DNA of 64,000 nt from Platerodrilus igneus (taxonomy: Eukaryota > Arthropoda > Insecta > Coleoptera > Lycidae), in assembly GCA_036346225.1 (NCBI GenBank), contig JARFIW010001670.1, positions 5,704,001 to 5,768,000 on the forward strand, read 5' to 3'. The notes under the pieces are model-generated. The model worked only from the letters and a program-made list of their open reading frames with translations. It ran no database searches and was not told the origin of the DNA. Position numbers and translations under genes: made by a program. Positions 20,561 to 32,429 of the stretch are shown one piece after another. Each line of letters begins with the position of its first letter. Within the stretch, counting starts at the first letter, position 1.

Positions 20561-20994
20561 TATTTTCCTGCTCCAAACCCTACATCCTTCCTACTGAAAA
20601 ATTCTGCAGTAACGTTTTCTTTTCTTGGCATATGTCTGCTTTCAAAATCATATTCCTGTAAAACCCAAGCCCACCTATACAAATGATTATTTAAAAATTC
20701 TGTTTTCTTGAAAAACGTCACAGTGGAGTTATTTGATTCTATCACAAATTGATTTTCTAACAAATAAAACCTTAATTTCTTAATGGCGTACACAATATCT
20801 AACATCTCCTTCTCTGCAGTGGAGTACCTCGTCTCACATTCTTTTAATACACTGGAAATGAAACATATCAGCAGCTCTATACCTTGCTGCACCTGAACTA
20901 ATTCTGCACCTATTGCTGCATTCGACGCATCTGTTCTCAAAATATAACTGTCTACAAAATTTGGATACTTCAACGACAATTCATGGTAAAACAC
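20560..20994 (-). pseudogene. Gypsy-2 RNase H domain
   Basis: An open piece of 144 codons. The first catalytic Asp lies in YILRTDASNAAIGAEL. ETRYSTAEKEML is the next conserved block with the catalytic Glu. IESNNSTV replaces the usual T/DH-like third motif. The C-terminal tether (LYRWAWVLQEYDFESRHMPRK) is well preserved. It removes the RNA strand during reverse transcription in live relatives. Confidence 0.85.
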
Positions 20995-20999
20995 TTTCT

Positions 21000-21790
21000 T
21001 TAAATTCTGAAAAGCCTTCTCTCGCTGCTCTGTCCATCACCATTTCACCTTCTTTCTAAGTAATTCCTCCAACGGTACACACAACTCAGAATAATGTGGT
21101 ATAAATCGTTTATAATAGTTCAGAACTCACAAAAAAACCTTGCAATCTCTTTAAATTCTTTGGTTGTTCTACTAACACTTTCAGCACAAATTAGAAATCC
21201 CAAATAACTGATTTTACTTTTAAACAATTCACACTTCTCTATGTTTAACTAAACACCTCCCTCGTCTAACCTCTGTAGAATTATACCTATGTGTTCCAGA
21301 TGTTCTTCATTATTCCTTGAAAAACATTAGGATATAATCAACATAGTGTGTACAAAATACCTCAAACTCGTTTAATAATTTTTCCATAGCCCAGACCATT
21401 GCTGCAGAACTTGAAGCAAGATCAAGCGGACCTACCTTATATTGAAAAATTTCTCCTTTGATACTAAAACCAGTATACTTCCAACTATTTACATCTAACG
21501 GAATTAACCAGAATTAATTTTTCAAATCTAGCTTACTAAACATTTCTTTTTCCACTAATTTTATATAATAAATTGTCCATCGATTGTGGTTGCTCATATT
21601 GGGCTCTTGTTATCGTGTTCAACTTTCTAGCATCTAAACAAATTTTTATATCTAACTTATTACTAGGTTTGGGTACAACAATTATCGGATTTATACAAGC
21701 AGTTCTTGTCCGTTCTATTATTCCATTTTCTAACATATATTTTATTTTTGTCTTTACTTTATCCTTCATACTGTAAGGAATTGGAAACAC
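21000..21790 (-). pseudogene. Gypsy-2 reverse transcriptase, broken
   Basis: The N-terminal fingers are readable at 21790-21536 (ENGIIERT, then NPIIVVPKP, then LDARKLNTIT). The palm is readable between about 21440 and 21300 with the active-site strand as YVDYIL in place of Y-V-D-D, so the second catalytic Asp is replaced by Tyr. At least four stops or frameshifts follow before the RNase H piece. Confidence 0.8.
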
Positions 21791-22600
21791 CTATGTATAA
21801 AATCCATTTTTATCAGTTATTTCCAGCTTGTGTACATGGTTTTTCACAACCCTTGGTTCACCGTTAAATAACTTCACATGTTTATTTATTATCACGTATA
21901 ATCTACCTTTTATACTTTCATCGTCTACTTCGATCTGTGCCTCATTAAAAGCCTTCACAAACAAATTACCTAATGTAATCACATCTTGACCTATCAAACT
22001 ATTGTTTTTTAACTTCTCATTATCCATATCCCTTTGTCTACCTACATTAACCATTCCTAAATTTGTACTATTCTTAATCTCGCTCCTAATATATTTCTGG
22101 TCCTTATTGAAATCCATTCCTAAACCTATGTTACCTTTAATCTCATCCCTATTATATTCCTGTTTAAACCCATTAACCATTTATGGTCCTATACTGTCTT
22201 TATTATTCACTCGTGTCCCATAATCAACAATATCCACATCTATTCCCTCATTTGAACTAGAACCCGATACTACCCATTTCTTTTTAATATTTTAAATCTG
22301 TATCCTCCTATCCTTGCCATCAATTTTCATTCCAAATCTTTCTATTACATCCATTCCGATTGTACAATCTAACGATAGCCCTTTTGCTACTAAAAACTCC
22401 ACATCCCCTAGTTTTAACCCAACTATTGAAATTGGTACACAAATCATCTCGTCAATAACTGATATCTTTTTCTTCATAGCTGACCTTTATATCTTAAAAA
22501 TTTTTTCCTTTAATATATCAGCGTGTTGAATTACAATGTCACTTTTCACTAACGACAGCTGGACCTACTATCAATCAACGCAACATATCGACATACATTA
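21791..22600 (-). pseudogene. Gypsy-2 protease and protease-RT linker
   Basis: About 22560-22590 reads ALIDSRSS where retroviral-type proteases have Asp-Ser/Thr-Gly, so the Gly is replaced by Arg. The later conserved block (CTIGMDVIERFGMKI) lies at 22290-22477. The linker at 22180-21791 is Asn/Lys-rich and joins the RT fingers after one frameshift. Dead protease. Confidence 0.75.
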
Positions 22601-22742
22601 AAATTCAAAATTGCAAAAGGTAAGCTCCGTTTTCTCTCACCTGTTTCTTCTAACTATAAATACAATAAACTAGAACTACTGGTTGTACCCAAATTAACTA
22701 AATCTAAATAAAAAATTACAAACTTATTTACAAAATCAGCAT

Positions 22743-23280
22743 TTGAGCAGTGCTCAACCTACAGAGCCTGAAGATGGCAGATGTGATGTTGTTGAGCGTT
22801 GCCAAGTTGACAGCGGCTCACTTCAGAACCAGCCAGCTATACAGAATAATATCTGGGAAATTGACCTTCAGAGTATAGACTGGACATCACTAATAGGTAA
22901 TGTGGATGATGTTAATACTGCTTTAAATATATTTTATGATATCTTGTATCAAAGTACCCATAAATTTGTTCCTGTTCAGAAATCTTATTCCTCGTCATTT
23001 CCCAGTTACTTTACTCCTGAGTTACGTAAACGAATAAAATAGAAAAAAGAACTTCACAAGAAATATAAATCTACAGGATCATTAGCTGACTATGCACGAT
23101 TCTCTAATTGTAGAACATCTTGTAAACAGCGTGTCAAAGTTTGTTATAATGACTACATAAATAGCATACAAAATAATATATCAGTTAAGGTGACATCTTT
23201 TTGTAGATACAGGAACTCAAAAAAGGATAGTATTGATATGCCCAGTGCTATGTATTCATCATCATTAGGTCTTCAGTCCT
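22743..23280 (+). pseudogene. LINE fragment: endonuclease-RT linker region
   Basis: The first ~80 bp (22743-22825) are the inverted partner of 19760-19835. From about 22840 the frame resembles the linker between endonuclease and RT of CR1/jockey LINEs (IDWTSLIGNVDDVNTAL, then FVPVQKSYSSSFPSYFTPELRKRIK, a stop at 23041, then KKELHKKYKS and CYNDYINSIQNNI). Compare the same region of LINE G at 53174-53400. Truncated at both ends. Confidence 0.7.
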
Positions 23281-23298
23281 GGAAATGGTTAGACGCGT

Positions 23299-23400
23299 AT
23301 TTCAGGGAAATGTGTAGGTTAGTTCAGAATAGGAAACAATGATGATACGTGTCTCATCATTGTTTCCTATTCTGAACTAACCTACACATTTCCCTGAAAT
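23299..23400. repeat. Perfect 47-bp inverted repeat with 8-nt loop
   Basis: 23299-23345 and 23354-23400 are exact reverse complements around TACGTGTC. It sits at the junction between the plus-strand LINE scrap and a minus-strand LINE-A-type scrap. Confidence 0.95.
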
Positions 23401-23780
23401 TTGCACAGTCTGCATCTATCACTATCTGATCTAGGTCTACATCTACCTCTTTTTCCTATCTCTGCTTGTAATATATCACCTACTATTCCTCAAAAATGCC
23501 TTAGAACGTATTCTGCCCTTCTATTTCTCCTATTGTTTTCCACAGATATCCTTGTTCCCCTACTATTTCTATAAACTATTTGTTATTAACTTTGTCTGTT
23601 CATGCTATCATCCTCATACATCTGAAGCACAGCATTTTCCGACTGCCTGTATTTCACAGGCATACTGTGCTGTGCCCCACACATATGCTTTCAACAATTT
23701 TCTTCTTGTTTCTATGTTTGTATATATAATATGCGTATTACACTTGTGGTTTTTGCAGTATAATGCTATATATTAATCAC
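23400..23780 (-). pseudogene. LINE-A-type 3' fragment
   Basis: Aligns with 29470-29840 ('gatctaggtctac', 'ttcctatctctgctt', 'cagccatac/cacaggcatac..tgctgtgc', 'ttcttgtttctatgttt'). On the minus strand this encodes the C-terminal region of the CFDP2-like LINE polymerase, with stops. Confidence 0.7.
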
Positions 23781-24040
23781 GCTAGGGAATAATGAAGGGC
23801 AGAGGGAATAATGGCTCTTTATTCCCTCTTACAGACCAACTGGAAAATAATATTATTAATCACAATACCGTTGAAATTTAAAACAAACGTCAAATATCAA
23901 ATACTATATGTCTCAGTACAATAACACAAACAACTAACCGTGTTGGTTTTCGCTAATTCACTGTAGAATTTCGATAATTTGGAAAGTCGAGTTATATAAA
24001 TTATGCTCTCTTATATTGATACTTAGTTGTAGATAACGTA

Positions 24041-24176
24041 TAGTATACAACTCGCCATAATGAAGGGTACTATTCCTTCAGACGATTACTACACTCGCTT
24101 GCTTCGCTCGCTCGTGTAGCAACTTTCATCCTCGGGAATAATAGCCTTCATTATAGCCTCGTTGTATAATATACTA
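24041..24176. mobile_element. MITE with ~45-bp inverted ends and a central hairpin
   Basis: The left end TAGTATACAACTCGCCATAA and the right end (reverse complement) TAGTATATTATACAACGAGG match imperfectly, and both continue into ATAATGAAGG..TATTCC. The middle, CTACACTCGC...CGTGTAG (24089-24119), is itself a GC-rich stem. It is 136 bp with no coding capacity. The fragment 'gggaataatgaagggcagagggaataatgg' at 23790-23830 is a related scrap. Confidence 0.7.
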
Positions 24177-24179
24177 TTA

Positions 24180-26100
24180 ACTTTTAGATAACTAAAGTAT
24201 CATACTTGTTTAAAAGGATAAGCATATGGACAACATTTAATGAATTTCTAAGTTTAACATTAAATGCAAACAATGTAGGTCATCTGACCTATTAGAATCT
24301 ATATAATAATTTTTAGTCTTTTAAGAAATATTTTGTTTCATTTTTATTAAAAGTTGATGAAACCAGTAGAATAAAATTAAGCACCATTTACTTAACCGTT
24401 CACTTGTAGATAGAGTCAATATTTGTTTTAAAATCACTAAGCTTTGTGAATTGATTTAATTCTTTATTAGACAATTTTCTAAAAAGGGTAAATTAAAGAT
24501 TTTGAATGATTCACTCGAATAGGGTTTCTGTATCTATCATAAAATCGCCTCTTTTTTATACTTGCTAGATTCAGTGGTGTCCAACTTCACATTATTTAGT
24601 TTTCCTTTCACGAAGAATATTTCAACCCTACCCTTTCTCATGATCTCCCATAGGATAATAGACAAGCTAGCTGTCAAAGCAACAAGTTTTTATAGTTCCA
24701 ACTTGCATGCGTAAAAAGTTCAAGTTGCTTTAAATTCCGAATTGTTGTTGTATCTCCTCCCTAGGGCTGAAGAAATTAATTGTAACCTTAGCGCTCACAA
24801 CTTGGGCTTAAAAATATTAATTTACTACATTGACACTCCCATCATGGGGCTTGAGTTGGAAATATTAAAATAAAAACCGCGACATTGTAAATGAGAAAGG
24901 AATTAAGTTAAAAATGGATATCATAGTTTATAGAGGTAATTGGTTGTGTTTGTTTATTAATTAAACGAGATTAGAAAAAATTTTCTTATAAGAAAAGGTT
25001 ATTAGACAATAGATTGTACAGGTATTTTGAGGAAAAATTTTTAAATATTTCTTCATACAGAAAATTTATCAGGCACACACAATACACCTAACAGTTATTA
25101 AGGATACTTTAGCTAAATCTGTGTATTATTTAGAATGAAATAAGGCTTAACAACCTCACTTTGAAGTAAAATAGGTTTGTTTAGAAACAGAAGGTAATAC
25201 TGGTTTTTCATGTTATGAAAGAATTAGAATTCATTTATGACTATTTGGAGTTTGCATTAATTTAGAATAAGAAAATTATTTAATTAGGAAGGCAATTTTT
25301 GAAACATCCAATGAGAATGAAACTTAACATTTCCTTTTCTAAATCTGCTGGTTTAGCAGGTGTGCTATCTAGAATGGGCAGCATCTATAAGCTATTCATT
25401 CTAAGCTATCTGAATTAAATCATTAAGATGCTTTTGTTTCAAATATGAATTCTTTTAATGTCTTTCCCAAACAGTACTATCTTCAGTATTTAATTTTAAT
25501 TTATCACCTAATACCTTATCTATCGTAGCTCTCACCCATGCATTCTTATTATAGGTTTCTATTAACCCGGTACAAAACTCCTACTCATGACTTCCACTTC
25601 TCTTTCTACTTATTTCTTCTATCCTACCTCTTTTGCTTATGCTATTAGCCGACAAATTAAATCTTTTTTATTTCTAAAAATTATGATAAATGAGTTATAC
25701 TTGTACTAAAAATGTGTAATTTGTGTAATGAAATAAATATCAGTTGGCAATAGTTTCTAAAGACACCTTTTTTGGCATTGCTTATATAAAGAATTAACTA
25801 AGTTTTCAGTAAAGCTAAAAGATACGAAATAGTATAACATGACGTGAAATGAAATTTACCATTATTGTACACTAATCTTGAAAACACTCGTGACACTTTT
25901 GTATTGTATGGTTAAAATCTTTCGAATTCATAATGAAAGCTTCAGATCATGTTAAAAAAGTGTCATCAACTACACCTTTCCCTCTATAGGTCCTTAGATT
26001 TGATTTTCCAATGTTCCACCCTAAGGTACTACATTGGCCAGGAAGCGAGATTTTTCCTGGAAATTTTGAATTTTGCCGAATCCTTGCAATTCCAAGCAAG
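24180..26100. other. Gene-free stretch, unclassified
   Basis: AT-rich; no protein family, tandem array or inverted end recognised. The 87-codon frame at 25949-26212 has no resemblance to a known family and runs into LINE 3' sequence, so it is not called. Confidence 0.5.
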
Positions 26101-26104
26101 GTAT

Positions 26105-26870
26105 GGATTTTATTTATTTATATTGTCGCCTATTTGGTACATCAAGCCAAGTCAACATTATAAAAACACATCATCAGGATCAGACAAAAGATACATCACA
26201 ACACAAAAATAAACAAAGTATTAGTTAAGTACTAAGGAACAACATATATTTAGAAATCTGACAGGGAATTTGCAGCAACTAACTAGCAGGTACAAAAGTA
26301 AATAAATATTGATCAACACTCTTGTAACTGCAATTGGTTAGCATTATTTAAAAATTCATGAATGGAATAGCTTTTCTTAATTAAAAATTTTTTATTACAT
26401 TTTTAAACTGAACGAAAGGCAGTTGCTGGACCCTGAAATTTAACGCATTGTAAAACTTAATACCATAATAATTAGTTCCACTCTTTGATTAGGAAAGTCT
26501 GTGATAAGGCAATACCAGATTTAGCTTCCCTCGAGTATCAAAATTATGGAATGTATTATGAGAAGAGTAATCATTTAGATGTTTTTTAATATATAAAAGA
26601 CATTGAAGTATATAGATTGAAGCCAGAGTAAGGAAATTGAATTTTTTAAAGTAGTTGCGACAAACATCGCGGTAACCCAGGTTAGCCATTGCATGCACCA
26701 CACAACGCTGTAAACTAAAGATACGGATGGCAGCAAAGAAATGACTCCATGCTTCCATACCATATGTAACAAGACTAAACATAGCAAAATAGATCGACTT
26801 AAGTATTTCTATCGATACAACAGATTTAATAGATTTGATAAAAAATATTGAGTCTTTCATAATAGGAGCT
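26105..26870 (-). pseudogene. LINE fragment F: RT C-terminal region and 3' UTR
   Basis: The minus-strand frame 26860-26489 gives the C-terminal domain downstream of the RT palm in jockey-like LINEs (YGMEAWSHFF, then IFSLQRCVVHAMANLGYRD, then LTLASIYILQCLLYIKKHL). The 3' UTR continues to an (AAATA)n-like tail at about 26105-26125. It is 5' truncated just before the palm, as is usual for LINE copies. Confidence 0.75.
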
Positions 26871-26884
26871 GTTCCTTCTTGTTA

Positions 26885-27450
26885 GATGCAGTTCGGTCCC
26901 CTTCTATTGCTTTACAATTATATATCCTATTTCTCCAAAATTTACTGGTTGTGGAGGGGGGTAAGCAGCGTGTGGCTGCCAAGTTCCCCCAGCACTTGAA
27001 CATTTACCGATTTAATATTTTTTCCAATGTATCTTTTTGCACAGTCAACATTAGTTGCAGATATTTCACAACCAACACCTGTAATTGTTTATAATAATCA
27101 TCAGATTTATCTGCACTTATTTTTTCGTCATTAGGTTTTCCGTCTCAAACCTGGTTGGGCACGTACCTGAACTTATTTATATTCTGAGCTAGTCCACACA
27201 GTTCTCTGAAATTCTCACACAGCATGTATACAGCTCAGTTCCCCCTCTATGGTGTTCTAATTTTATGCCCAATTTCACGGAGATTCAGTGAAGGGTGTTA
27301 AGCAGCCAGTGACTGCCAAGATCCCCCAACACAGACATTTGCTGAATTAATAGTTTTGCAGTAAATCCTTTCACACAATTAACATTATTCCAGAATATTG
27401 TCCAACCAATACTTGTAGTTGCTTATAATAACTATCGTGTTTAAGTTGCC
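26885..27450. repeat. Two diverged tandem copies of a ~220-bp unit
   Basis: 26940-27100 and 27280-27440 share 'gtaagcagc..gtg.ctgccaag.tcccccagcac' and 'tgcac.atcaacatta' to 'ttgtttataataa', about 340 bp apart. Unclassified, no coding frame. Confidence 0.6.
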
Positions 27451-29400
27451 ATGGTAAAAATTCGATATCTAATCGATATAATGGGTTCCTTAACGTTATG
27501 ATGACAAATAGTGCTCCGGAATAGCGCAGAAAAGACTCATCAGGGCGATGGGTAAAGAATCGCATTCAGGGACCATAAGGAACCACTAGAAAGGTCCAAT
27601 AAGTCAAAACTAACTATTTTATTAATGGGCGCCAGGAACAGGAGCAAGCAGCATCAACAAGAAATGTTCCACTATTCTCGGGCGAAACCCAAGGTAACTC
27701 ACTATATCAATAAATTAACAGGGCACAGAATTAAACCTGAATTTATTGAAGTAACTACAATGCCAAATATGAAATCAAACACATAAATATAAATTTCACT
27801 AGAACAAATAATTCTACAAATAATCATACATACAAGATTCAAACCCAAATGATTCAAGAGAAAATTAACCAAGCTAAGTGCTCACAATAAGCAAATATAT
27901 GTTTACTCCAGGTGATTGTATAAATAATATTTAACAGTAATAACGCAATGGTGTTCAGAATATCCGGGCACGAGCCCATACGCAAAAATAATTCGTACTA
28001 AGTAATAATCGGGTACACAGACTTGGTGGCCACTAAGCACGCTATAACCGCATAACTCAAATGAGTAATAATTTAAACAAGGGTCTAAGCTCGTGACTAG
28101 ATTTACAATCAATATGTATAAATCACTGGAACGCATTAACGAGTTGTTAGCATTCATCATAAGAACATAGCACTTACTAAGGAAGCATTCAAACATTAAT
28201 AATACCTAAATAATTTTATCATAAATACAGATTTTACGTTAATTATCGCAACCCACCTTACAACACAGGTGTAAGTATGGTTGCATGCAAAGCAAAATAA
28301 TAAGAGGGTGAATATAAGGTTTCATACACAAAAGTATTAATCCAATAATCTCAACAGAACATACACAACACACTTAAATAAGGAAGTATACGACCTCAAG
28401 AAGTAATTCCAATGCACCAGTAGCAGTCAAGGATTCCAAATCCAACTTAACGGGATTACAGCAATTACAGATAGTCACACAAAATCGCTTCAGGTGTAAT
28501 ATTCATCAACGGATAAATCCAACAGGTTTCGATTAATATTTCGGTAGTCCAGCAGATGGAGCTTATTGTATCAATAATTAGTTCTTCGTCGGGAGCTTCA
28601 ATACCATCTATTTCAGTAAGTTGTCGAGTCTGGGTAATCGTAATACCACCCGAACGATTACTTAAACAAATCTTCACAAATGTGCATCTACTTAAATTGG
28701 AACTGCTAAACCTAAAATATGTAATTACTCTTGGACTCGCACGCAGACGTAGACATAGACTTAGTCGTAGTCTTAGACGTAAATTTGGACGTAGGCGTAA
28801 ATTTGGACTTAAATTTGGACCCTAAAATTCATGTAACACATAGAACAAGAAGTGCTACAAAGCAATTACTTACCACATAACAATGTGGGTAGAATATAAC
28901 AAATATCACAAACATATGCTTCACTAACTGAGCGAAGGCCAAACCAATAGTATTAATAAAAACGACGTGAAATCCGCCAAAGGCGTAATAATTAACTTTC
29001 TTACTCACAAACACCAGAAAGATTAATTTTATCCAAGGTAGTAAGCTAGAATCCGCTTAAATAAACGATATAAATTTTGCTAACGCACCAAGTTCGTCAT
29101 TTCGATTCGAAGGCTGGATCAAGAAGGAAGAGCCACCACATGGGCTCGTTATCACCCTTAGGTGAGATAACATTTTTTCCCACAATTAAACCACTTTTTA
29201 TAAACAAAAGCAAATTAATGTGCATCACATTAATACAGTGCTATAATAACAACTTGACAAATGTCAATTCAGTGAAATATCTAACCAAAGAAGAGATTCA
29301 AAGGCTTCTAACCATAACAGAATACTTAACCCCAGAGCATTATGTTAAAAAGATACTAAAAGTTGCAATGAGTTATAAAACTTAGAACGGGACGTTCCAA
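27450..29400. other. Gene-free stretch with a short tandem repeat
   Basis: No recognised protein. At 28735-28822 an imperfect hexamer repeat (GTAGAC-like units, then AAATTTGGAC units) gives a low-complexity Arg/Leu/Lys frame. The 102-codon frame at 29077-29385 matches no family I know and I leave it uncalled. GGGCGCCA at 27628 resembles a PBS core, but no LTR end is apparent. Confidence 0.5.
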
Positions 29401-29429
29401 AGTATAGTTACTTTTGTTATTAATTTATT

Positions 29430-31627
29430 CATCTTGGGACTGGTTGTATGCGTACCTCTTATGCGAAATTCCTACAGCCTACATGTTTCACTATCTGTGT
29501 GCAGTAGTCTAACCTAGGTCTACCTCTTCTTCTCTTTTTACCTATCTCTGCTTCTAATATATTTTGCACTATTCCCTCATGCCGTACGTAGTATGTGGCC
29601 TATCATCCTGTCTTTCCTATTTTTTACTGTTTTCTACATATTTCTTTCTTCCCTTACCATTTTTAATACCTCTTTGTTCTTAACTTTGTCTGTCGATGAT
29701 ATCTTCCTCATACGTCTGTAGCACCACATTTCAAAGGATTCTACCTTTTTCTTGTTCGAATCTCCTACTGTCCAGGCTTCACAGCCATACAGTGCTGTGC
29801 TCTACACATATGTTTTAAGCAAATTTTTTCTTGTTTCTATGTTTATTGACTTTGAACACAGTAGTTGCATTTTCTTGTTAAATGTAGCACGACCTTTTGC
29901 TAATCTTTGTTTTATATCTTTTGCGCTATTTTCATCTTGCGTTATTTGACTTCCTAGGTAGGAGATCTCCTTACTTCTTGTAAGTTCGTGTTACATATTT
30001 GTATTCTTGTTTTTGATTTATTTTCCCCTCCTTTGCATACTAGTACTTTAATTTTAGTTTTGTTAATTTTCATACCGTATCTCTGTTAGAACCATTTCCA
30101 TTTCATTAAGAGCAACTTCTAACTCTTCCTTGCTAGTTGCTAATACCTCTATATCATCTGCAAATCTAAGCATATCAACCTTTTGTCCCTGCATAGTAAT
30201 TACAAATGTCTTCCTGCTTTTGACAGTATTCATTGCCTCTTCAATGTACGATTTAAAAATTAATGGGGATAGGGCACATACCTGTCTCACCCCTTTCCTA
30301 ATGTTTACTTCTCTACTTTCCTGCTCTAATTCTATTACTGTTGTTTGCTCTTTGTATAAGCTATGTACTATTTGTCTATCTTTATAACTCATTCCAATTT
30401 TTTTGAGTATTTAGAACATTTTTTCCCATTTTACATTGTCGAATGCTTTTTCCAAATCTACAAACCCTATATACACACTTTCCCCTTTTTCTATTGTTTT
30501 CTCCATTATCACTCTCAGAGCTAAAATAGCCTCCCGTGTTTCCCTGTTTCGCCTAAATCCATATTGGTTTTCCCCTGATATTTCTTCAGCTCGTTTTTCC
30601 ATTCGTCTTTGTACAATTCTAGTTAATATTTTAGACACGTGTGCTGTCAAACTTACTGTTTGAAAATTTTCGCATCTCGTATCTCGCCTGTCTCATACAC
30701 ATAGCTTACAAGTTGGATGAGACGTTCTGTTACTGCTTGTCCAGCAGCTTTTAGAGTTTCTGCTTGCACCTTATCTGTACCTGGCGTCTTACCATTTTTC
30801 AAATTCCTTAATGCGAATTCAAACTCATGTCTAAGTATAGGATATCCCAAGTCATCATTTTCAATGCCTGTTCTAATGCAGTTACTTCCTCTCTTGCATA
30901 TAAATTCCCTATATATTCTTGCCATCTAACCACTTTCTCTATATTTTCTATAATGACGTTTCCTCCCGCGCCCTTTATATTTTTGCTATACAGTTTTATA
31001 TTCCTAAAATGGATTCTAATTAGTTTGTATGCTTCATCTGTCTTTCCTACTTCTATCTTGGTTTGTACCTTTTTGCACTTTTCATCAATCCATTGTTTTT
31101 TAGCTTTCCCACATTTGCGAATAATTTCCCATTTTATGGCTTTGTATCTCTGTTTTCCCGTTTCATCTGATTTATTTTTGTATTTTCGTCTTTCTTCTAT
31201 TAAATTCAGGATATCCTTTGTTATCCATAGTTTCTTTTCTTTCTGTGTGTACCCCAGAATATCTCTGGCCGCCATGTCTGGGCTGGATTTAATGTTATGC
31301 CATTCAGTTTCTACTTTCTTGGTATCAGATATTTTCCTGATATGTTTGAGCAATTCATTTGTCCTTTTTTTGAATCTTTCTTCAATATCTTTATCTTTTA
31401 GTTTCTCTAAGTCAAAGTGCCTTTTTTCGTTTATTTTCTTCAAATTTTTTAGGTGTGGCCTTCATAATTACGATCTTGTGGTCAGTGTCTATATCTGCTT
31501 CTGGGTAGCTTCTACAGTCTTTTACTTGATTCCTAAACCGTTGTCTAACAAGAATGTAATCTATTTGATATCTTCCTATATCTCCTGGCATCTTTCGCGT
31601 ATATCGTCTTCTAGCATGATATTGAAA

Positions 31628-31633
<6 letters not shown>
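29430..31633 (-). pseudogene. LINE-A endonuclease end, reverse transcriptase and C-terminus
   Basis: Minus-strand pieces in order: endonuclease end (PGDIGRYQIDYILVRQRF, DTDHKIVIMK; 31633-31450), a Lys-rich linker (31443-30808), RT fingers (LKNGKTPGTDKVQAETLK; 30925-30653), RT palm motif A region (YIGFVDLEKAFDNVKW; 30650-30411), and the Y/FADD strand as FADDIEVLA (30150) after GVRQVCALSPLIF (30290). The C-terminal ALYGCEAWTVG and CYRRM blocks extend to about 29470. Frames shift several times. It copies RNA at a nicked target in live relatives; this copy is dead. Confidence 0.85.

Positions 31634-31681
<48 letters not shown>
31630..31681. repeat. (TAA)n microsatellite, 3' tail of LINE-B
   Basis: About 17 trinucleotide units at the exact junction between LINE-A and LINE-B. 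On the minus strand it is the (ATT)n tail expected at a LINE 3' end. Confidence 0.95.
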
Positions 31682-31682
<1 letters not shown>

Positions 31683-32429
31683 TTTTATTGTCATTAAATG
31701 AACAATCTTATGGAGCAGTATCAAATATAATTTGTTCTACCTACTACTCAATAGACAGAAGAAAAAAAATCTAATACTACAATACAGATTCACTAGGTTT
31801 AATTTAATTTAAATTCAGTTAAAAATTTAATATTACTATTTTCGCTCTAATAATAGATTTAATACGCGGTTAGATGTAAGCATCTGCTACCCAAACAATA
31901 ACATACATAATATATAGACTATTTTGACATTCTTGACATTTTTGAAGTTACCTGCAGGCGGTTGGTTATACAACACACTCACATATATCCATGTACTCAT
32001 CAGTTCATTACAACTTATCACATACTCATTAGAATGCATGCTCAACCTCACCTCAACCACATTCACAAACGCACACTCACACATACCCATACGTATACCC
32101 ACACACACACACACACACACATATTCATACTCAGGTTCCCGTGAACACCCACACCCGTGCTCACTACCATGTTGGCTTAGGGTCATTTTGATTATTAAAT
32201 AAGTATTTCCTGAGAGTAGTTTTAAAAGTACTAAAAGATTTATTAAATATCCCAGGGTATATCAGATTAATTTTAGAATAACAAGAATAGGCTTGGTATG
32301 AAAAAGAACGTTTAAAAAGAGATATTCGATGTAATGGAGGTGATATTACACCTCTCTTACGTACGTTTATGTTGTGTACGTCAAAACTATAAGTAATTTT
32401 ACGAGCTAAATACTGAGCCTTCATATTAT

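Larger units (their letters stand above)
20041..22600 (-). mobile_element. Ty3/gypsy retrotransposon 'Gypsy-2', internal part (decayed)
   Basis: Minus-strand pol in the order protease, RT, RNase H, integrase (gypsy order), from about 22600 down to 20041. No LTR was recognised on either side. The whole is flanked by short inverted repeats (19760-19835 and 22743-22825), but these belong to a different family. Many stops and frameshifts are present. Confidence 0.85.

Noticed and set aside
25949..26212. Small protein gene of 87 codons
   Set aside because: It runs into the 3' UTR of a minus-strand LINE fragment and has no family resemblance.
27620..27640. Primer binding site GGGCGCCA
   Set aside because: No LTR end next to it and no gag or pol on either side.
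29077..29385. Protein gene of 102 codons
   Set aside because: No recognisable domain. It could be a gag scrap, but nothing supports that, so it is left uncalled.
30827..31633. 268-codon plus-strand frame
   Set aside because: It lies opposite the LINE-A linker and RT coding sequence; its hydrophobic composition is the usual shadow of a Lys/Glu-rich gene.
31887..32202. Overlapping frames around the (CA)n run
   Set aside because: Low-complexity translation of a microsatellite in the LINE-B 3' UTR.
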